A stretch of 64,000 nucleotides of DNA from Paraescarpia echinospica (lineage: Eukaryota > Annelida > Polychaeta > Sabellida > Siboglinidae), in NCBI GenBank assembly GCA_020002185.1, contig CM034539.1, forward strand, positions 28,884,950-28,948,949. The letters are read 5' to 3'. Made by a program: the position numbers and the translations under genes. How positions within the stretch are numbered: the first letter of the stretch is position 1; each line of letters opens with the position of its first letter. Below the pieces are notes generated by a model. The model did not search any database, was not told the origin of the DNA, and worked only from the letters and a program-made list of their open reading frames with translations. Below, piece by piece: positions 32,276-41,113 of the stretch.

Positions 32276-32806
32276 CAACCAGATCTATCCCTCTCAATCC
32301 GTCCTGAAGGAGATAATGGTAGCCCAGCTGTTTGCGTCGTGCCGAAGCCCAAAACAGAAGTCAGGTCATTCTACGTATGGTCCAAAGCCTTTGATATATT
32401 CAGTTCAGTGTACATGCTGAAGCCAGGCAATATAGTGGAGGGCCCCAAGCTGCTTAAGTATAGGCACATCATCCGAAATCTGTGTGAACGAGGGGGGAAC
32501 TGGCGAGGGTATGACGAGTCCTTTCGCACTTTCAAAACAGTAGAGGGTTGGCAGTGGGATGAGATGCATTCTGAGTTGTGGCTGCAGGCGGCTCAGCCAG
32601 TGCCAAAGGGGCAAGGGCGGCCTCCCTTTCTTGGCAAGGGGGCAGCTATCCGACTCGGACATTGCAATACATACAACGCAGGTACCCCATGTCCCTACAA
32701 TCCGTGCAGGTACAGACATGCATGCAGGTGGTGCGGGGCAGGGCATCCCGGGGTTAGATGTCCAAAGCATAGAGGAATCCCAGCTCAGCGGGGAGGGTTC
32801 AAGTAG
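31694..32806 (+). CDS. Gag-like protein of the YR retrotransposon
   Basis: ATG 31694 begins MAPVRQSVRQRARAAAGAHP; 370 codons to TAG 32806. The N-terminal third is Ala/Gln/Pro-rich with a short helical stretch (RLDATDQLRRELREVKDLLQ). The middle has the conserved DIRS/Ngaro Gag pattern around SFYVWSKAFDIFSSVYM and RHIIRNLCERGGNWRGYDESF. The C-terminus carries a Cys/His cluster (GTPCPYNPCRYRHACRWCGA, then HPGVRCPKH) for RNA binding. It forms the RNA-packaging particle. Its 3' 248 nt overlap the RT frame (+1 relative), so Pol is probably made by frameshifting or internal initiation. Confidence 0.88.
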   Translation: MAPVRQSVRQRARAAAGAHPPQIQEVPAAVQVDPAARLATASAASAARRRWEANIESRLDATDQLRRELREVKDLLQSVVPNVMPATASQPIPGSASSAIGQQVAGPSSDMAQGTAMVEPPWPNVEGMVGSCQSIDTGMVQCMQNLPGPTQTRVAKVISNSLSLHGHVPSKIRIKIWEGDFVDMHSLLPEATFTQPDLSLSIRPEGDNGSPAVCVVPKPKTEVRSFYVWSKAFDIFSSVYMLKPGNIVEGPKLLKYRHIIRNLCERGGNWRGYDESFRTFKTVEGWQWDEMHSELWLQAAQPVPKGQGRPPFLGKGAAIRLGHCNTYNAGTPCPYNPCRYRHACRWCGAGHPGVRCPKHRGIPAQRGGFK

Positions 32807-34412
32807 TAAAGGTGAACTGGTCATGCCCTCGCCCGTATCCCCAGCCATACTCAGCAAGTGGTTACAGGGATATGATATAGCTCAGATTGAATATCTGGTG
32901 AACGGTTTTGAAAAAGGCTTTGATATTGGGTGTTTAGGGATACCAATACAGAAGGATAAGAAAGTTGCTAACATGCGATCTGCTTTTGAATTACCACAGG
33001 TAATAGATATGAAGTTGCAGAAAGAATTATCGTTACAGAGAGTTTTAGGTCCCTTTGACATACTCCCCGATGACCCCACGTTTAGAGTGTCCCCCCTTGG
33101 TGTAGTGCCTAAAAAGTTACCAGGGGAATTTCGTATGATTCATAACTTATCTTACCCAGAAGGCTCTTCTGTTAATGACTACATACCCAGTGAATTTAGC
33201 ACAGTTCAATACGCAACAATACAGGACGCTATTTCCTTTATCAAGCAGGCCACCAATATCGTGTTTATGGCTAAAGTAGATATCGAATCTGCATTCAGAA
33301 TAATTCCGGTGGCTTCGAAAGACCGTCCACTGCTAGGTTTCTGTTGGAAGGATAAATTTTACATGGACGCGGTCCTGCCAATGGGTTGTGCTAGTTCGTG
33401 TGCTATCTTTGAAGCTTTCAGCACAGCATTAGAGTGGGTGGCTGAGGAGAAGCTGGGTTTAACAAAAGTAATTCATGTGCTGGATGACTTTCTGGTGTTA
33501 GCGGAGTCCACGGGGAAATGTCAAAGGGATTTGAAAGCGTTCATGCAAATGTGTAGAGAGCTAGGGGTTCCATTAGCACCAGATAAGACAGTTGGCTCGT
33601 GTACGGAAATACAATTCCTAGGTATTACTCTCGATACAGTGTCAATGGAGGCCCGCTTGCCAGAAGACAAGTTGGAAAAGGGCAGGTCATTGTTACAGTC
33701 ATTTCTTGGTAAGCACAAGGTCACACTCAGGGAGTTAGAGTCTCTGATAGGGTTACTCAGTTTCATGTGCTGTATATTGCGTTTTGCAAGGGCCTTTTTA
33801 AGAAGAATGATCGATATAACTCTTGGATTAAGCAAGCCTAATCACCACGTTAGGCTAACAAGGCAGGTCAAGTTGGATATGTTGGTCTGGCTGGAATTTC
33901 TTGATAATTTTAATGGCAGGTCTTTCTTTATAAACGATGAGTTTCTCACAGGAGATTATCTGCAGTTGTTCACGGATGTATCGGGGGGCGTAGGGTATGG
34001 GGCAGTATGTGGGCCTGAATGGTTTTATGGTGAATGGCCCATCTCTTGGCAAGCTCACAACATTACAGTATTGGAGTTATACCCCATTATGGCTGCTGTG
34101 GAGATGTGGGGGGAGGCCTGGGCAAACAGTAGTGTCTGTTTTTGTACGGACAATGAATCTTTGGTCTCGGTGCTCAACAAACAATCATCCAAAGAACCAT
34201 CAGTAATGGTGTTACTTCGTAAGTTGATTTTAACATGCTTGCGTTTGAATATTAATTTTACAGCCCGACATGTGCCAGGTCGGGACAATACACTTGCTGA
34301 CAAATTGTCCCGTTCTCAGATCGACGAATTTCACAAGCTGGCACCAGGGGCCAATCACGAGCCGACCACGCTGCCATTCCACATCTCCCCGGCGGCCTTC
34401 GGGACACTGTAG
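32559..34412 (+). CDS. Reverse transcriptase-RNase H of the YR retrotransposon
   Basis: The homologous part starts near MPSPVSPAILSKWLQGYD. RT motifs are RVSPLGVVPKK, FRMIHNLSYPEG, MAKVDIESAFRIIPV (first catalytic Asp), LPMGCASSCAIFEAF and VIHVLDDFLVLAE (LDD replaces the usual YxDD, as is typical for DIRS-type RTs), then FLGITLD. RNase H follows with FTDVSGGVGYGAV, LELYPIMAAVEMW, CTDNESLVSVLNK and HVPGRDNTLADKLSR, covering the D-E-D-D site. No stop or frameshift is seen. ATG 32559 lies inside gag; the true N-terminus depends on how the overlap is translated. The product converts element RNA to DNA. Confidence 0.93.
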   Translation: MRCILSCGCRRLSQCQRGKGGLPFLARGQLSDSDIAIHTTQVPHVPTIRAGTDMHAGGAGQGIPGLDVQSIEESQLSGEGSSSKGELVMPSPVSPAILSKWLQGYDIAQIEYLVNGFEKGFDIGCLGIPIQKDKKVANMRSAFELPQVIDMKLQKELSLQRVLGPFDILPDDPTFRVSPLGVVPKKLPGEFRMIHNLSYPEGSSVNDYIPSEFSTVQYATIQDAISFIKQATNIVFMAKVDIESAFRIIPVASKDRPLLGFCWKDKFYMDAVLPMGCASSCAIFEAFSTALEWVAEEKLGLTKVIHVLDDFLVLAESTGKCQRDLKAFMQMCRELGVPLAPDKTVGSCTEIQFLGITLDTVSMEARLPEDKLEKGRSLLQSFLGKHKVTLRELESLIGLLSFMCCILRFARAFLRRMIDITLGLSKPNHHVRLTRQVKLDMLVWLEFLDNFNGRSFFINDEFLTGDYLQLFTDVSGGVGYGAVCGPEWFYGEWPISWQAHNITVLELYPIMAAVEMWGEAWANSSVCFCTDNESLVSVLNKQSSKEPSVMVLLRKLILTCLRLNINFTARHVPGRDNTLADKLSRSQIDEFHKLAPGANHEPTTLPFHISPAAFGTL

Positions 34413-34420
34413 AGGTATTA

Positions 34421-35296
34421 TTGCAAGCATCATTAGCTCCTTCATCCAGGGTACAATATGGGAGGGCTTGGACAAAGCTGGTAGGGTTTTTGCAGTCAGT
34501 AAACATAGTTCCCATTTTGCCAATTTCGGTCCCAAGTATGATGGTCTTCATAGCGCATTTGCATAACACCGGTTTCGCCCCAGCATCTATCGTGTCCACT
34601 GTATCGGCCATTTCATATTTTCATAAGATCAATGGTTTCCAGGACCCTGGAAAGAATTTCATTATATCTAAACTTTTGACAGGGGCTCAGAACTTACGAA
34701 CAGTGCCAGATGTGAGATTGCCTGTAACTTTGCCAATACTCATCCAGCTAGTTAACGCGGTGCCTTCAGTAATTACTTCGCATTATCAAGGTCTGATGAT
34801 GCGAGCCATGATGGTTCTAGCTTTCAGAGCATACTTGAGGGTAGGGGAGATGGTCCCTTGTTCTAGCAAGGTAGTGCAAGGTTGTATACAGGTCCAGGAC
34901 GTTACAGTCAGTGGTGAAATAATAACCGTTTCTTTCAGGCATTTTAAAAATAGTGGCAGACAAGGTCCCCAGCATGTGCAGATTGATGGCGAGTGTTTTT
35001 TTGGCACTTCCATTCACACAGCTAAGATAATCAGGGAGTTTCAACAAGTCAGAGGGGTAGCGCAGGGTACGTTCTTCGCACATACAGATGGGAGGTCTAT
35101 GTTGCGAAGAGAGTTTGATGGATTGTTCAGACGTCTGCTGGTATTCTGTGGCCTCAGTAGCACAGTTTTTAAGGGTCACAGTTTTAGAATCGGGGCTGCG
35201 ACATCAGCAGCGCTGCGGGGGGAGTCTGATGCGCAAATTAGGGCAGCCGGTAGATGGGCATCAGATGCATTCAGGAAATATATCCGTATAACATGA
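34421..35296 (+). CDS. Tyrosine recombinase of the YR retrotransposon
   Basis: An N-terminal SAM-like core-binding domain (SSRVQYGRAWTKLVGFLQSV) is followed by the catalytic domain: Arg in LAFRAYLRVGEM, His-x-x-Arg in KGHSFRIGAATSA, GRWASDAF, and the nucleophile Tyr in FRKYIRIT at the C-terminus. The R-H-R-Y set is complete. The enzyme joins circular cDNA to the genome by site-specific-type strand exchange, in place of an integrase. The frame has no ATG at its start and is open back into the end of the RT frame (RDTVEVLLQASLAPSS), so a Pol fusion by frameshift is likely. The stop is TGA 35294-35296. Confidence 0.93.
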   Translation: MQASLAPSSRVQYGRAWTKLVGFLQSVNIVPILPISVPSMMVFIAHLHNTGFAPASIVSTVSAISYFHKINGFQDPGKNFIISKLLTGAQNLRTVPDVRLPVTLPILIQLVNAVPSVITSHYQGLMMRAMMVLAFRAYLRVGEMVPCSSKVVQGCIQVQDVTVSGEIITVSFRHFKNSGRQGPQHVQIDGECFFGTSIHTAKIIREFQQVRGVAQGTFFAHTDGRSMLRREFDGLFRRLLVFCGLSSTVFKGHSFRIGAATSAALRGESDAQIRAAGRWASDAFRKYIRIT

Positions 35297-35439
35297 AGAA
35301 GGGATAACGCAGTTCCAAGTCTATGGAGGGTTCTGCCAAGCTTTGTCTTAAGTTAGGTATGTGTATGTATAGCATAACACAGGTAGCAATGTGGTTAGGT
35401 TTTGGGCAAAGTCTAGTCTATGGTCAAGGTTCGGGTTAT

Positions 35440-35890
35440 ACATTGGGGGTTCTGTCAGGGGCGGAGCACTCAGTGTTATATGGCGATATATATTGGTATT
35501 CCGTACGTGTGACTAAAAGCAGGTCGCATGCAGCAAGGTAGTTAAGTAAGGGAAGGGGTAATGAAGGCTAGGTGAGCGGGATTCTGATTCAAGTGTTCCA
35601 GAATGGATATTGGGGGCTCTGTCAGGGGCGGAGCCCTTGGTGATATTTTGGGGTGCTGGGTCAGGATCCAGATTCGTGCAGATACAGGATATTGATTGGG
35701 GGCTCTGTCAGGGGCGGAGTTCTTGGTCGTATCTTGGTTTGCAGGAAGTTAGGTATAAGGGTAACTCTGACAGGGGCAGAGTTATTAGTTAGGAGGTTAG
35801 CTAGGTTTTGGTATAGAGGTAGGTGGGGGTCGGTTACATTGGATGTTGGGTAACCTGGTGGCGGAGTGACCCCCACCGTTACGGTGGTAG
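35440..35890 (+). repeat. 3' hairpin series of the YR element, with compensatory changes
   Basis: Four related blocks contain a CTCTGTCAGGGGCGGAG-type core at about 35444, 35612, 35697 and 35763. The second folds as GGGCTC/GAGCCC around TGTCAGGGGCG. The fourth folds as AACTCTG/CAGAGTT around ACAGGGG. Both stem sides changed together while the loop CAGGGG stayed fixed. The last structure is CCACCG-TTA-CGGTGG at about 35873-35887. They lie between the recombinase stop and the repeat at 35972. Confidence 0.75.
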
Positions 35891-35971
35891 TGGGAAGTAT
35901 AGTGCAGTCATGTAGTTAGTCATGTTAGTAAGTAGATGTCTCGGAAGTTATATACTTAGCAATTGTATTTT

Positions 35972-36694
35972 GATGGAAAATTCAGTGATATCAATCGATA
36001 AGTGACATTGTTCGGATATGTGGACTCAATGAAAAGGACCAGGTGGTCCGTATGGTTGGAAATGTTGTATTGGTTTCCTATTGAAATATAACACCACCCA
36101 TCATATTGTAGAATGGCGCCGGTGAGGCAGTCTGTCCGGCAGCGTGCCAGGGCGGCAGCAGGTGCGCATCCCCCACAGATTCAAGAAGTGCCAGCAGCAG
36201 TCCAAGTAGACCCTGCGGCTAGACTGGCAACAGCATCTGCTGCGAGTGCTGCTCGTCGACGCTGGGAAGCGAACATCGAGAGTCGTCTCGATGCGACAGA
36301 CCAGCTCCGTCGGGAACTGCGAGAGGTGAAGGACTTGCTGCAGTCGGTCGTACCTAACGTGATGCCGGCGACGGCAAGTCAACCGATACCTGGGTCTGCT
36401 TCGTCGGCAATAGGACAGCAGGTGGCGGGTCCGTCGTCGGATATGGCGCAGGGAACTGCCATGGTGGAACCTCCATGGCCTAATGTAGAAGGCATGGTGG
36501 GATCGTGCCAGTCAATAGACACAGGTATGGTGCAGTGTATGCAGAATTTGCCGGGGCCGACGCAGACAAGGGTGGCCAAAGTAATTAGTAACTCCTTGTC
36601 CCTTCATGGTCATGTTCCTAGTAAAATTAGAATTAAGATATGGGAGGGTGATTTTGTTGATATGCACTCTCTCCTTCCAGAAGCCACATTCACA
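35972..36694 (+). repeat. 723-bp direct repeat, terminal copy
   Basis: This is the second copy of 31553-32275. The upstream edge is sharp at GATGGAAAATTC (preceded by TGTATTTT here and by GTAATGA at the first copy). The downstream edge is sharp at TTCACA, after which the internal copy continues CAACCAGATC and this one ATACTATACT. Confidence 0.95.
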
Positions 36695-36763
36695 ATACTA
36701 TACTCATATATTGTCAATTCTAGTTTCCTCTATTCTAGGTGCTTACATACAAATAATAAATAA
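36113..36763 (+). pseudogene. Truncated second gag start
   Basis: The first 194 codons equal those of the gag at 31694, then the frame runs into unrelated sequence (ILYSYIVNSSFLYSRCL) and stops at 36761-36763. It lacks the conserved middle and zinc motif. If the downstream codons belong to the interrupted LINE, this is an accidental fusion frame. Confidence 0.85.
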
Positions 36764-37370
36764 AGTAATTAGTTAAACATAAAACTAAACGTTATCTTTA
36801 AATTACTGTGTCGTAAACAAGCACTCATAAAAAATAGGCTTAACGCCACTTCAATAAGCATTATATGAGTTTAAATATTAATTAAAATATACATTTTTTC
36901 TTCAGTCTACATGAGTGCAGCTGAACCTGATTCGCGTCTGGTCCACCTACAACTGTGGGGTTGACTCAGAAGGGAGCTATTTATCAGCGGCAATTTAGCA
37001 CAGAATTTGTCACTGTGTAGACGCGTATCCCTGGTGTATAAAATGTCTTAGACGTGGAGCTATTATCTTCCCTGATCCCTCCTGCAAGAGTACTAACCTG
37101 AAGAACAAGACTGGGACCGTTTGTGCGATTAACATGGACCTTGATGTGATCCCATCAAGCAATGTGGCATCAGACTCTAAGCACAGATTCCTTTCGTTCA
37201 TCAAAAATTTGTCCTGCGTGAATATCACTAATGGGTCCCATTTCGTAAGCCATGTTACTAACTGTCCTAAACTGGACATTTCATCAATAGCTACACCTGC
37301 AATGTCTCCTACTACTCCCGAATTGAAGAGCCTGCAGCACCTACTGGGACTTGGTGCTGCGAATACAGGA
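36764..37370. other. AT-rich sequence, possibly LINE 3' UTR, then unique spacer
   Basis: AATAATAAATAAAGTAATTAG at about 36750-36770 includes AATAAA. It would suit the 3' end of the LINE interrupted at 29633. From 36900 there is unremarkable spacer with no supported gene. Confidence 0.35.
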
Positions 37371-37374
37371 CATA

Positions 37375-37815
37375 ACTCCACTCGGACATAACCCCACTCG
37401 GGCATAACCCCACTGGACAGAACCCCACTCGGACAGAACCCCACTCGGACATAACCCCACTGGACATAACCCCACTCGGACATAACCCCACTCGGACAGA
37501 ACCCCATTCACTAATGAAACTTTTGGTCACAACCCCATTCTAGTAATAGTTCTTCAGCAGAATAAACAATATTGCTTTGTCACAAATGAATAATATGTAT
37601 TACAGATTCTGACATACATTGTTAATGTAAGTACTTTGTAGCATATTTTAATTTTTGAATTATTGACATTTCTTAGTAAAATGAAAAATATAGTTTTGTG
37701 AGTGTGGCATCATTTATTGTGACTGGAGTGGGGCTATCTCCAAGTGGAGATTTTCTGGTGTGGGGTTATGTCTGAGTGGGATTATGTCCAGAGGTTTTTA
37801 CTGGTGGGGTTTAGT
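37375..37815. mobile_element. MITE with inverted GGACATAACCCCACTC repeats
   Basis: The left part has about nine imperfect 16-bp units (ACTCGGACATAACCCC and variants with GGACAGAACCCC). The right part at about 37755-37810 has the inverted form (GGGGTTATGTCTGAGTGGGA, then TTATGTCC). The AT-rich centre has no coding region. Units resemble transposase-binding repeats of a non-autonomous DNA transposon; no target duplication was read. Confidence 0.65.
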
Positions 37816-37819
37816 CTGT

Positions 37820-38640
37820 TTACCAGTGCTGCAGACACCTGTAAATAACTTTCCTAATGGGGAATCAAATTTGTTGTGCAGTTTTGAGGAAACTGTAGTG
37901 GGTTGTCTGTCTATTTTTAACTCATCTAGTTCACCTTTCAGCATATCTCTTTCTGTTTCGAACACTGAAATATATATATATATAAAAAAACATCAGTTTC
38001 AAAAACAAGGTTAACTACAATAGTCGCTATCTATGTTAGTCATGTTAATCTACCTAGTATCTACAATAAAGTGCAAAAGCATAGTTAATTAAAACTGTCC
38101 TCAGTTATAACGAGTTTCACAAAACAGATTTAAAACAACTGCTACTTCAAGGTTGGTTGATCGACTGAATGCCCAATGCACAACAGATTGGAAGACTATG
38201 GCCTATCGATTCAGCTAATGCAGGATATAAGCTGCCAACATGTTGAGATATCTTACCTGCAGACCTGTACAATATGCAGGGAGTGAAGTCTTGTGAGGGG
38301 GAGTGAAGTCTTGTGAGAAGTTCTCAGCCAATGTACCATCCCACTCCCAGATCCTGCAAATGAAACATTCCACGATTATATAACTTATCTTTTTAATGGG
38401 AAACTCCAGAAAATGCCATTTACCAGTGCGACAATTCACATGAGCCAGCTGTGCATATTATAATAATTATTTCTACTTCCCGAACATTGTATGTAATATC
38501 AACCAAATTATGATTGGCCAAAACCCAAGTCGATGATTCAAGAAAGGCAACAAGATGATTGGATAATGGGCTCTGCTCAACTTCACCGTTTCAAAAAGAC
38601 AATCTCCCAAATAACTGGTGGCGGGCGGTCTCTATAAGGA
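37820..38640. other. Spacer
   Basis: A (TA)n tract lies at 37970-37982 and a 14-bp duplication (GGGAGTGAAGTCTTG) at about 38279-38312. No gene was recognised. Confidence 0.5.
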
Positions 38641-38644
38641 ATAA

Positions 38645-38830
38645 TAATTGATAACGTTTACCGACCTGCAAGAGATCTTAATTAAAACTATAAAGTTTTT
38701 AGTGAATTCACACCAATTATCTCATCAATTGACAAAACAATCTCCGATGTCATTATTGCAGGTGAATTTAATAGGAACCTTCTTAAAATAAATTGAAAAG
38801 AGGTTGTTGGTGAATTCTCTTATATTAATA
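38645..38830 (+). pseudogene. LINE endonuclease fragment
   Basis: One frame reads NVYRPARDLN, a stop, NYKVFSEFTPIISSIDKTIS and DVIIAGEFNRNLLKIN before another stop. This is the APE endonuclease segment ..YRPP......F...L..I......V.I.GDFN of CR1/jockey-type LINEs, with GDFN mutated to GEFN. Too short and damaged to function. It lies just upstream of the Harbinger 5' end. Confidence 0.65.
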
Positions 38831-38921
38831 GGGCGATACGTTTCGTATGGGACATCCAGAGGTTACTTTTTATTTTAAGAAAACACAACCATGCAAACAC
38901 CAACTGTTATGTGACTAAAGG

Positions 38922-38965
38922 CGGCGATACACGTTACGAGACAATCGCACTGATTGACTCGTACG
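38922..38965 (+). repeat. Probable left terminus of a Harbinger-type transposon
   Basis: GGCGGCGATACACGTTACGA begins abruptly after CTAAA, 178 bp before the start codon of a Harbinger transposase, and is followed by short inverted motifs around GACTCGTACGAGTGC. A TAA-type target and GC-rich terminus would fit PIF/Harbinger. I did not find its inverted partner in the window. Confidence 0.45.
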
Positions 38966-39099
38966 AGTGCCTCGGCCAAGTCACTCGTTGCGATAGAATC
39001 GTACGGAATGACACACGTTGTGTGCCAAACGGATTGGTGGATTGGTGTGACATCAAAAGGTGAAGGCCATTTAAATTCGAGACGCCCACTTGTCTGTTT

Positions 39100-40830
39100 A
39101 TGGAAATGGCGGACGATTCTAGTAGCGACGAACAGGAAGCCATTTTACTATGTGCGATGGCTGTGCTTCTGCAAACAGAAGAAGACAAAGAACAGAAACA
39201 GAAGAAGCGGAGAAGATGGTGGGTTCGCCCGTGGATCGCCCGGCGACAGCAGTTCGGCGAGTTCCATGCGCTAATGAAAGAACTCGAAACGGAGGATGCA
39301 AGATCATTCGTTAATTTTGTCCGGATGGATGGACAACAGTTTGATTTTATGTTGAATGCTATATCGCCATATATCAGCCGCAAGAATACAGTAATGCGCG
39401 ACGCCATTCCACCGACCGAGCACCTAGCTGTAACGCTTCGATTTCTAGCGACAGGTATATTACTATACAAGTATGTGCATGTTGACATTGTGACTGATTG
39501 TTGTTTGGGGGCAGTTTCTGAGTTTGGCGTTTGCTTTTATCGTTTACTCATTTGCTGGATATACGCAATCTGCAAATTGCGCTGCACACTTGTTGGATAT
39601 CCCAAGAACAGCAACCATCTGCAGATTGCGCAAGTAAGGCGTGTTTGTTTGATTTGCGCAATTTGCAGATTGCGTTTAGCAATGTACACCCATATTCGCG
39701 TTGGCATTATCAGACTACTTGTAAGTAAACAAGTCTTCACTGATAATACTGTGTGTATACGTTTATTTGATAAATAAAGGGAGTACATGGTCCTTGTCGT
39801 GTCTTATCTACAAAAGTTGTCACATGCATATATACAAGCATGGGAGTGCATAGTTAATGACACTGTTATTGTTGTTTATGTTAATCTCGGTGTCTTTTGA
39901 AATTTAAAGCGAGGTTGTCTGTTCCATGAAACAGAATCAAATAGGGTTGGTAATTATCAGCACTACGTTTGCTAAATAAGTTGCGATTGGTGTCACTTTG
40001 TGATCAGCAGTGTGGGAACCAGCAAATTTCAAAGGTACTTCCAAGTTTGTACACACTTACGCAGTGAGTGCCAGTAATAGGGTTGTCTACAATACAAGTT
40101 GAATGTTTTGTTTACAATTTGAAAATTTTTTGAGCGCAACATTAAAATTGCTGGCAGTTTTAGGCTTATTCAACACAAGTTTGGAGAACTGTATACAATC
40201 AACATAGTTTATTGTAGAACTCTACATTACGATTGTATTAAAAATGTGGAACACACCACCTCATTTTGCTTTACTGAAATCATAACTCGTAGTGAAAACA
40301 ACTAAGCTAATGATGTTGGGGACTTGATGCAGATCAGTCAAGTGATGTAATGATTCATTTAATTTCATACAAATTCTTTATGGAGGAACGATAATTTATT
40401 GTGGTTTGTTGGCAAGAGGAATCAGGGCACAAACATATTTGAAAACCAAACAAACACACAAATGTCTGTACTGGAATGTGACCCATCTTGAAATAATATA
40501 AGATATGATCTCCATTTTGTACGTGTATAAATGAATGTCGAACACATACTGTGCACTGAAATTGACCCACTCCCAAATCCTGTGCATTGAACACTTAGCC
40601 CACCCCGGATTCCTCCAACCCTGGTAAAATATGACTACTCCCTTACTTGTGACTAGTAATTTAATCAGTTCACAGTGATTAAACACAATCATTTTATGAT
40701 TATATTCCCTACAGGTAACAGTTACCAATGTCTAGAGTATGTGTACAGAATTGGTCGTTCTACCACAGGGAAAATAATCCCAAGTACTTGTGCAGCTATA
40801 TATCTTGCATTGAAGGACAAGTACCTAAAG
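39100..40830 (+). CDS. PIF/Harbinger transposase (HARBI1-like), 5' two exons
   Basis: Exon 1 (39100-39454) starts MEMADDSSSDEQEAILLCAM, has a basic stretch KKRRRWWVRPWIARRQQFGE and MDGQQFDFMLNAISPYI, and ends LAVTLRFLAT at a donor ACAG/GTATAT. Exon 2 (40715-40830) after CCCTACAG resumes in phase with GNSYQCLEYVYRIGRSTTGK and IIPSTCAAIYLALKDKYLKV, ending at the donor AAAG/GTGAGT. The joined order matches the N-terminal half of HARBI1-family nucleases (helix-turn-helix region before the DDE domain). The exons carrying the catalytic acids are not seen downstream, where another transposon begins at 41114, so the gene is probably truncated. No stop lies in the two exons. Confidence 0.75.
39525..39700. 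repeat. Intronic repeats of GCGCAATTTGCAGATTGCG
   Basis: Four or five copies of a (GC)GCAATCTGCA(A/G)ATTGCG-like, partly palindromic motif lie in the Harbinger intron with TTGGATATCCCAAGAACAG between them. They look like a small inserted repeat. The open frames here are incidental. Confidence 0.55.
39705..40714. other. Remainder of the Harbinger intron
   Basis: AT-rich intron sequence with no independent gene. It ends in a normal pyrimidine tract and CCCTACAG. Confidence 0.5.
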
Positions 40831-41113
40831 GTGAGTGGAACTATGAAAACATACTTAACTCAGAGTTGTAGGTTGCATGTGCTAGTAACTTGGTAAACTG
40901 TCCCAGAAACAATTGTCACTAATCTGGAACTGCAACAACCCGTTTGGGTTTGGAATATAGTTGTATGAAAACATTACATACACATTTTTCAAAACTCCAT
41001 AATAAAATTAAATAGGAACAACATTGTAATCAAAACAGAAAAGTTTGATTTACGAAAACACGTTTACATTGATTAAAAAATCCCATCAATAAACTGAAAA
41101 TTGATGACACAAG
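40831..41113. other. Sequence 3' of Harbinger exon 2
   Basis: It starts with a consensus donor GTGAGT. No further transposase exon was recognised before the next element. Confidence 0.45.

Larger units (their letters stand above)
29634..36694 (+). mobile_element. Tyrosine-recombinase (DIRS/Ngaro-like) retrotransposon
   Basis: The element encodes, all on the plus strand, an SGNH hydrolase, Gag with a Cys/His zinc motif, RT-RNase H, and a tyrosine recombinase. It lacks LTRs, protease and DDE integrase, which is the hallmark of DIRS-order elements. SGNH hydrolases are known accessory genes in some Ngaro-group elements, which favours that group; here the gene lies 5' of gag. It interrupts the LINE: LINE homology ends at 29633, and sequence after 36694 may resume its tail (frame VNSSFLYSRCLHTNN). 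A 723-bp segment is duplicated inside and at the 3' end. Exact termini are inferred from the LINE break and need an empty-site comparison. Confidence 0.85.

Noticed and set aside
31682..32278. Minus-strand frames within gag, repeated at 36.1-36.6 kb
   Set aside because: Antisense shadows of gag; their identity only reflects the 723-bp duplication.
29634..36694. LTR retrotransposon or retrovirus
   Set aside because: No protease, no DDE integrase, no envelope and no LTR; a tyrosine recombinase is present instead.
28050..36694. Link between the 723-bp MITE and the 723-bp YR duplication
   Set aside because: Equal lengths are coincidence; the sequences are unrelated.
38934..39488. 184-codon minus-strand frame
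   Set aside because: Antisense of Harbinger exon 1, which has splice-supported homology on the plus strand.
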